Assembly: GCA_017311185.1 (NCBI GenBank)
Contig: JAESUZ010003897.1
Coordinates: forward strand, 186,001-250,000
Source of the DNA: Proteles cristata cristata
Lineage: Eukaryota; Chordata; Mammalia; Carnivora; Hyaenidae
DNA: 64,000 nucleotides
Direction: 5' to 3'
A model generated the notes under the pieces. It made no database searches. It worked only from the letters and a program-made list of their open reading frames with translations, and was not told where the DNA came from. A program made the translations under genes and the position numbers. Positions 57,449 to 64,000 of this stretch are shown piece by piece (within the stretch, counting starts at the first letter, position 1; the number at the start of each line of letters is the position of its first letter).

Positions 57449-57675
57449 GGGCACCTGGGTGGCTCAGTTGGTTAAGCGTCCGACTTTGGCTTAGGTCATG
57501 ATCTCACGGTTGGTGGGTTCGAGCCCCGCATTGGGCTCTGTGCTGACAGCTAGCTCAGAGCCTGGAGTCTGCTTCGGATTCTGTGTCTTCCTCTCTCTCT
57601 GACCCTCCCCTGCTCACACTGTGTCTCTCTCTCTTAGAAATAAATAAAATATTAAAAAAATTTTTTAAATAAAAT
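57449..57675 (+). repeat. CAN-SINE, intermediate type
   Basis: Carries gacagctagctcagagcc and tail ctcttagaaataaataaaat. TSD aaagagctcatgta / aaagagctcatata. Confidence 0.95.
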
Positions 57676-58788
57676 AAAGAGCTCATATAGATAATTTAGA
57701 CAAATTTTGTTTCATGTTTTTACTTATGTGAAGGAAAATGAAGTAAATTGGCTGTCATTCTGAAAATGTCCATATTCAGTTTGACCCTTTTAAATCCTTT
57801 TGACCAGATATTGACATTTATGTTTTTCCACATGTCATTTTCATCAAAAATATTAGTTATGCAGAATATCTTTTAAGTGCTCCATTTTTGTTTTTGAGAT
57901 GTTTTTCCAAGCCATTAACACTTAATGCTGCAAGATGTGATGCTAATGTTTTGTGTATTTGTAAATCAGGCATTATCATAGCATAAAGTTTTCAAACTGA
58001 AGTTTGTAGGAGTCCAAGCAACAGCAATTCTCTTATGATTACTTCCAGCTGTCACTTTCTGTAAGACCACTAATTTTAAGACACGTCTCTATATCACATG
58101 TGTTAAAAAGTGCGTCTTAGAATTGATAAAATACAGTAATTATTACTAATCACAGTCACGTGATAAACATTATTATCTAGCCATGTATGCTAGACAGTAG
58201 GCCGGGAACTTTACGTTCATTATCTGAAATATCACAGTCTCTTAGGATGATATTCTTGTTTTTGTCTTAGAAACATAGGCTAATTTATTCAGGTTACATA
58301 TACATTAAGAAGCAGAATAGGATTCACACCTGTGGTCTGAATAAATCCAAATTTAATTTGTGTTCTTTCTGTGCTGTAAGGGAAAGCTCTGTTTCAGAGA
58401 TTAAGGTAGAATGGATATGTATGCTCATCAGTCGTTAGCATTGCTGGCTTGGTGGACTCAGTAGAAACCACTCTAGATTGGAGATTGAAAAGTCAAGAAT
58501 TACCAAATGCAGGGTGGGGCTGTGTGTAGTATTGTTAGATCATGATTGAAATGGTACATTTGGGTGTGGGTCAACAGGGAGATAAAGTAAGGGGGGGAGT
58601 GGCAGACGTATAGAGTATGATTGAAGATTTATAGAGTTCAGATTAAAGGCAAATGGTAGATTTAGTAAGACTAAAAAGTGGAGGACTTGGGAGGTAGGAT
58701 GTTTTATAAAGGAAATTTTACAGCTAAGGATACTAGAAGTAAAAGTTTGTGGGTTTTTTTTTTTTTATTTAAAAATTTTTAAATGTTT
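57676..58788. other. Intronic, mostly unique
   Basis: About 1.1 kb with only one weak antisense MIR (58185-58355: gtatgctagacagtaggccg, gggaactttacgttcattat). The longest SINE-free stretch of the intron apart from its start. Confidence 0.55.
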
Positions 58789-58984
58789 TGGGGCGCCTGG
58801 GTGGCTCTGTCGGTTGTGTCCGACTTCGGCTCAGATCATGTTCTCACAGTTCGTGGGTTTGAGCCCCATGTCAGGCTCTTTGCTGACTGCCAGCTCAGAG
58901 CCTGGAGCCTGTCTTCGGATTCTGTGTCTTCTTCTCTAAGAGCCTAAGTCGGGCACTTAACCGACGGAGCCACCCAGGCGCCCC
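58789..58984. repeat. Fold-back CAN-SINE (two heads, no tail)
   Basis: Forward SINE from ggggcgcctgggtggctctg to about 58936, joined directly to a reversed head (58942-58984, ttaaccgacggagccaccca). The last 43 bases pair with the first ones. The forward part mixes young (gactgccagctcagagcc) and older (cttcggattctgtgtc) marks. No A-tail. Confidence 0.88.
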
Positions 58985-58994
58985 CGTGTTTTCT

Positions 58995-59175
58995 GTTTTT
59001 TGTTTTAATGTTTATTTTTAAGAGAGCACAAGCAGAGGTGGGGACCAAGAGAGGACAGAAATTACAAAGCAGGGCTTCATGCTGACAGGCTGACAGCAGC
59101 AAGCCTGGTGTGGGGTGAGATCATTACCTGAGCTGAAGTCACATGCTCAACCAGCTGAGCCACCCAGGTGCCCCT
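58995..59175 (-). repeat. CAN-SINE, old type
   Basis: Tail gttttaatgtttatttttaa, head gagccacccaggtgcccct. The TSD is not clear. Confidence 0.88.
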
Positions 59176-59936
59176 ATAAGTAACAGTTTCTAGTGAGGGG
59201 GTTCAAGCAGGATAAAGATGAAAAACATTGATGAGACAAATTGATGAGAGGTACTTTTAGTAATTATGCTGAGACAACAGATGTGAACTAGGGCTATCTG
59301 AGGCAAATTGGGATATAGGGTCTAACTATGAATAAGAAAATGTAATGCCAGGATGTTAATTGGATCTTTGATCTAGAGTGAATTGTAAATTTAAACTCTT
59401 CTTAGTCTGGGATACTCAACAAGTAATGTAAGTAAACTTTTCTCTGAAGTTAACTTTTTCTTCTCTTGAAAACAGGTAATTTAATTTCTCCTTCTCCCTC
59501 CTCTACATTTATAGTAAAGGGTCATATAGTATACACACTACAATCTAATGTGTCCTTTCCAACCCCTCTTTAATTTGGTGGTATTACAGTACTATCTGAT
59601 AATTCCCTAGGCCTTTTTCTCTTACTAGAAAGAAAGCACTCTGCCTTGCTGAAGAATGTCCTGTCTTTGAGCCTTCGAAGTGACTATTGTCCCCCCCGCA
59701 CCCCCGGCCCGCTCCATTTGTTTAGAACTTGTTAGGGGGAAGAGTGATATATGTATAGGTGTCAGTCTCCATAGGAAAAGTCATGGTTAGCTTGTTTGGC
59801 TTACATAGTCTAGAGGAATTACAGTTTTTCCCTTCTAGTTACTCTTTTTCCTAACGTTAGAAGATGGCTTATGAATCATAGTTTTGCCAGTTGAACCTTT
59901 TTCATTGCCTTAAGGGAACTATACATTTAACATTTA
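59176..59936. other. Intronic, unique
   Basis: Nothing recognised apart from a C-rich patch at 59690-59710. Confidence 0.5.
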
Positions 59937-59939
59937 TTT

Positions 59940-60169
59940 TTTAATTTTTTTTTTATGTTTTATTTATTTCTAGGAGAGAGAGAGAGAGAGACAGCGTGAG
60001 CAGGGGAGGGTCAGAGAGAGAGAGAGAAGGAGAGACAGAATCAGAAGTAGGCTCCAGGCTCTGAGCTAGCTGTCAGCAGAGCCCAACTTGGGGCTCGAAC
60101 CCACGAAACCGTGAGATCATGACCTGAGCCGAAGTCGGGTGCTTAACCGACTGAGCGACTCAGGCACCC
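59940..60169 (-). repeat. CAN-SINE, transitional type
   Basis: Young-type tail (gttttatttatttctaggag) with an intermediate-type body (ctgagctagctgtcagcaga). Confidence 0.93.
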
Positions 60170-60171
60170 CT

Positions 60172-60386
60172 ATTTTTTTTTTTTTTAACATTTATTCATT
60201 TTTAAGAGTGAGAGAGCCAGCGCATGAGTGGGGGAGGGACAGAGAGAGTGGGAGAAACAGAATCAGAGGCAGGCAAGGCTCTGAGCTCTCAGCACAGAGC
60301 TTGATGCTGGCCTCAGACTCACAGACCGTGAGATCATGACCTGAGATGAAGTTGGATGCTTAACTGACTGAGCCACCCAGGCACCC
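60172..60386 (-). repeat. CAN-SINE, old type
   Basis: Tail ttttttaacatttattcatt, head gagccacccaggcacccc. Abuts the previous SINE. Confidence 0.92.
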
Positions 60387-60923
60387 CTATTTTCTTTCTT
60401 TTTTTTTTTTTTTAAAAAAAGTTTTATTGAGATATAGTTCACATAGAAGCCACCCATTTAAAGTGTACAGTCACTAGTTTTAGGTTTAGATATCTGCCAC
60501 CATCACCATAGTCCATTTTAGAGCAATTTGATCACCTCAGAAACCTTGTATCCTTTAGCTGTTGCTTCCATATGCCTCTCCAACCGTAAGCAGTAACTAA
60601 TTTACTTTATCTCTGAATACTCTGGTTTCTCTTCAGATCGTATAAATCTTTCGCCCTTTACTTTCTGTCTCTGTACCTTCCCTGTCCGGATATTTCATAT
60701 AATCAGAATCATATAACATGTGGTCTCTCATAACTGATCTCTTTAACTTAGCATAATGTTTTCAAGGTTCCCCCATTTTGTAGCATCAGTACATTGTTTC
60801 TTTTTTTAAGGCCAAATAATAATTATATTGTATGTTTGTATCAAATCTTGTTTATCCATTTGTCAGTTGATAGACATTTGGAGTGATTCCACCTTTTGTC
60901 TATTATGAATAATGCTGCTAAAC

Positions 60924-61150
60924 GGGGGCCTGGGTAATTCAGTCAGTTAAGCATCCGACTCTTGGTTTCAGCTTAGGTCATGATCTCATGGTTCATGAGT
61001 TCAGGCCCTGCATCTGGCTCCATGCTGACAGCACAGAGCCTGCTTGGGATTCTCTCTCCCCCACCCCCTTTCTTTCGGCCCCTCCTGTGCACGTGCACAC
61101 TCTCTCTCTCTCCCTCTCTCTAAAAATAAAAAAAATAAACTTCGAAAAAG
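60924..61150 (+). repeat. CAN-SINE, old type
   Basis: TSD gaataatgctgctaaac / gaataatgctgctataaac. Confidence 0.95.
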
Positions 61151-61231
61151 GAATAATGCTGCTATAAACATTTGTGTAAAAGTCATTGTATGGCCATACA
61201 TCTTGTTTTGCTTTTAAAAGTGTAATTATGG

Positions 61232-61456
61232 GGGCGCCTGGGTGGCTTAGTCAGTTAAGTGTCCGACTTGCTTAGGTCATGATCTCGCGGTTTGTGGGTT
61301 CGAGCTCCGCGTCGGGCTCTGTGCTGACTGCCAGCTCAGAGCCTGGAGCCTGTTTCAGTCTGTGACTCCCTCTCTCTCTGACCCTCCCCTGCTCACGCTG
61401 TCTCTCTCTCTCCTAGAAATAAATAAAACATTAAAAAAATTAAAAATAAATAAATA
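61232..61456 (+). repeat. CAN-SINE, young type
   Basis: TSD aaaagtgtaattatg on both sides. Four bases of the head region are missing (gtccgacttgcttaggtc). Confidence 0.97.
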
Positions 61457-63419
61457 AAAGTGTAATTATGGCGTAACTGTTTAGTCATTTTGAGGAGATG
61501 ACAAAGATTTCCAAACTGTGTGTACCATTTTATATTTTTACCAGTATATGAGGCTTCTAATTTCTCCACATTCTTTTCAACACTTATAATTATCTGAAGT
61601 GGTATCTCATGTAGTCTTGATTGCATTTTCTTGATAACTAATGATATCAATCTTTTCATGTGCTTATTAGCCATTCATGTATCTTCTTTGGAGAGATATC
61701 TATTCAAATCCTATTCCCTTTTTTAGATTGGGTTGTCTTTTTTATTACTGAATTATAAGAGTGCTTTATATATATTCTGGATATAGGCTCCTTATCAGGT
61801 ATATGATTTGCAGAAATTTTCTCCTATTCTGTGGGTTGCCTTTAAACTTTCTTGATGGTGTATTTTGAAGTACAAATATTTCCTCTTGATGAAGTCTAAT
61901 TTATCTTTTTTTTTTTTTTCCGTTTGTCACTTACACTTTTGGTGTTATATTTAAAAACGATTGTCTAAACTAAGGTCACAATGATAATATGCCGTTTTTT
62001 TTCCTAAGAAATTTAGTGTTAGCTCTTACATTTAGGTCTTTGATCTGTTTCTATCAAAGTCCTCAAAAATTGAAATTGATAAAGAATTGTTAATTCTTGC
62101 ATATTGTGTGAGGATCCACATTCATTCTTTTGCATGTGAATGTTCAGTTATCCCAGCACCATTTATTGAAAATGCTATTTTTCCCCATTGGATGGCTTCA
62201 GCACCCTTGTTGAAAATTAGTTGCTCATTGATGTATGGAATTATTTCTGCACTCTAATTCTGTTCCGTTGATTTGTGTGTCTGTCCTTGTGCCAGTACCA
62301 CACTGCCTCCCACCCTCTCCCAGTTTTATTGAAATATAGTTTAGGTACAACACTGTATAAATTTGAGGTATACTATGTAATAACTAGATTTACACATGTC
62401 ATGAAATTATTACTACAGTAAATTTGGTTAACATCCATCATCTTGTATAGATATTAAAATGTTTTTTTCCTTGTGATAAAAACTTTATATACCATTAGGA
62501 TTACTGTTGTTTTATAGTAAGTTTTGAAATCAGGAAATGTGAATCCTCCTACTTAGTTCTTCTTCAGCATTGTTTTAGGGACTCCATATGAATTTCAGAG
62601 TCAGCATGTCAGTTTCTGCAAAGAGATCAGCTTGAATTCTGATGAGAAATTGCATTGAATGTACGTATCTGGGAACTCCAGCCATTTTAACAGTGCTGTT
62701 TTCCCATCTATGAACATATGATGTTTCTCCATTTGTTTAGACCTTTAATTCCTTTCAACCATATTTTGTAGTTTTTAGAGTATAAGTTTTACATTTCCTT
62801 TGGTAAATTCTAAATATAATTTATCTTTTGATACTACTGTAAGTGGAATTGTTTTCTTAATTTCATTTTCAGATTGTTTTTTCCCCAAGTATTTAGAAAT
62901 TTGATTGATTTTTGTTTACTGACCTTGGATCCTGTAATTTTGCAAGAGTTACTTAGTCAGATTGGTTTTAATGAATTTCTTAGGGATTTTTGTATATAAG
63001 ATCATGTAATTTGTGAATAAAGGTAACTGTACTTCTTCTCTAATCTGGATACTTTCATGTCTTTATCTTGTGTCCTGTCTAGAACCTTCAGTATAATGTT
63101 AAATAGAAGTGGGAAAAACAGACATCCTTGCCTTGTTCCTAATCTTAGTGGGAAAGCATCCAGTTTTCCACCATTAAAACTCATATTGGCTGTGTGTTTT
63201 TTATAAATGCTCTTTATCATGTTGAGGAATTTCCCTTCTAATTATGTGAGTATTTTTATCATCAAAGGGTGTTGGATTTTGTGAAATATTTTTTCTGCAT
63301 CTACTAAGATGACCCTGTGATTTTTGTTTTTTATTCTATTGATATGATGTAGTACATTAAGTGATTTTTCAAATTTTAGACCAACCTTGTATTCCTGGCA
63401 TAAATCCCACTTGATTTTT

Positions 63420-63878
63420 TTTTCTTTCTTTACAAATAGTTTATTGTCAAATTAGTTTCCACATAACACCGAGTGCTCATCCCCACAAGTGTCCTCCTCC
63501 ATGCCCATCCCCCCTCCCCCCATATCCATCAGCCCTCAGTTTGTTTCTCAGCATTCAAGAGTCTCTCATGGTTTGCCTCTCTCCCTTTCCCCCACCGTTT
63601 CCCCCCTTATTCTCCCCCTTGTTCCTCCGTTAAGTTCCTCCTAATCCTCTTATATGTGCACACATATGATATTTGTCCTTCTCCGCCTGACTTCTCCGCT
63701 CAGCATAACCCCCTCAAGGTCCATCCATGTTGCTACACATGGCCAGATTTCATTGTTTCTCATTGCCATGTAGTATTCCATGGTATAGATAAACCACATC
63801 TTCTTGATCCATTCGTCCGTTGATGGACACTTATGCTCTTTCCATGTTTTAGCTATTGTTGAGAGTGCTGCTATGAAC
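63420..63878 (-). mobile_element. Recent short L1 insertion, antisense
   Basis: Only the last 0.46 kb of an L1: T-rich tail (63420-63430), C-rich 3' UTR (63500-63525) and the end of ORF2 (minus-strand frame 63650-63880 with NEIWPCVATWMDLEGVMLS). TSD aaatcccacttgattttt at 63402-63419 and 63879-63896. Same subfamily as the copy at 12378. Confidence 0.95.
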
Positions 63879-63954
63879 AAATCCCACTTGATTTTTATAT
63901 GTTGCTGGATTTTGTTTGCTGGTATTTTTTGAAGATTTTTGTATCCATACTTTT

Positions 63955-64000
63955 TTAAATATTTTTATTTCTAGGAGAGAGAGAGAGAGAGACAACGTGA
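63955..64000 (-). repeat. CAN-SINE, young type, cut by window end
   Basis: Tail and GA run only (atttttatttctaggagaga to gacaacgtga). Confidence 0.92.

Larger units (their letters stand above)
60410..63419 (-). repeat. Ancient L1M, antisense, 3 kb, split
   Basis: 3' end gttttattgagatatagttc, then aatcatataacatgtggtct, aacacttataattatctgaa, tataggctccttatcaggta, tgttccgttgatttgtgtgt and tagaaccttcagtataatgt, in L1 order in reverse. SINEs at 60925 and 61232. A second L1 3' end seems to be nested at about 62327-62505 (ccagttttattgaaatatag). The coding frames are broken throughout. Confidence 0.85.
30589..64000 (+). other. PDS5A: PDS5A intron after first coding exon (partial)
   Basis: Begins with the donor GTAAGC and runs past the window end. 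I searched the translated text for the expected next residues (a methionine-valine-valine-lysine-threonine-phenylalanine start, then an acidic DQDSED-like stretch) and did not find them. At least 33 kb, filled with SINEs and L1 in both orientations. Confidence 0.85.

Noticed and set aside
741..63955. Dozens of 60-110 codon frames with products such as LGERERDSVSRGG or AQVMISSL
   Set aside because: These are translations of CAN-SINE sequence, the same peptides recurring at each copy. Not genes.
741..63955. tRNA-like heads with A box and B box (tggcttagtcgg, ggttcgagccc)
   Set aside because: Promoter remnants of SINEs. They lack a full cloverleaf and are dispersed, so they are not tRNA genes.
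30589..64000. Second coding exon of PDS5A
   Set aside because: I looked for the expected downstream residues in the translated frames and saw none. Short exons can be missed by eye, so a splice-aware protein search would settle it.
1..64000. CRISPR array, operon, phage or integrative element
   Set aside because: Repeats are dispersed retroelements with target duplications, not regularly spaced; codon and base patterns are vertebrate.

Overview
This is nuclear DNA of a carnivoran mammal, most likely a feliform (cat, hyena, mongoose or civet side). It is AT-rich, has one CpG island, and is packed with tRNA-derived CAN-SINEs whose head reads ggcgcctgggtggct on the + strand (reverse complement agccacccaggcgcc), plus L1, MIR, L2 and hAT fossils. 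No bacterial, phage or organellar sequence was seen, and nothing that looks like a new biological system.

The one gene I can name is PDS5A (cohesin-associated factor). Its first coding exon, 46 codons, lies at 30451-30588 on the + strand and ends in a consensus donor. It sits at the 3' edge of a CpG island (about 28840-30335) that carries the promoter and a probable untranslated first exon. Bases 1 to about 28800 are the 5' intergenic flank and hold only repeats and unique non-coding DNA. Bases 30589-64000 are the start of the first long PDS5A intron; I could not find the next coding exon.

SINE terms used below: 'young' copies share the head ggcttagtcggttaagcg, the middle gactgccagctc, gtttcagtctgtgactcc and the tail ctcctagaaataaataaaac. 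'Intermediate' copies read gacagctagctcagagcc. 'Old' copies read gacagctcagagcc with tail ctctcaaaaataaataaaca. + means the tRNA head comes first on the given strand. TSD means target-site duplication. About 20 young copies are nearly identical to each other, so this subfamily was active recently. Repeat edges were read by eye and are good to roughly 5-20 bases. Family names for ancient repeats come from remembered consensus features, not a search.

The best items for a second look are: a 39-bp near-perfect hairpin at 21569-21683; a fold-back SINE at 58789-58984; nested SINE stacks that each reuse one target site; a perfect splice donor on the minus strand at the outer edge of the PDS5A CpG island (possible divergent transcript); a TA-flanked inverted-repeat element at 43838-44070; and a within-window SINE subfamily series that may help place the species.
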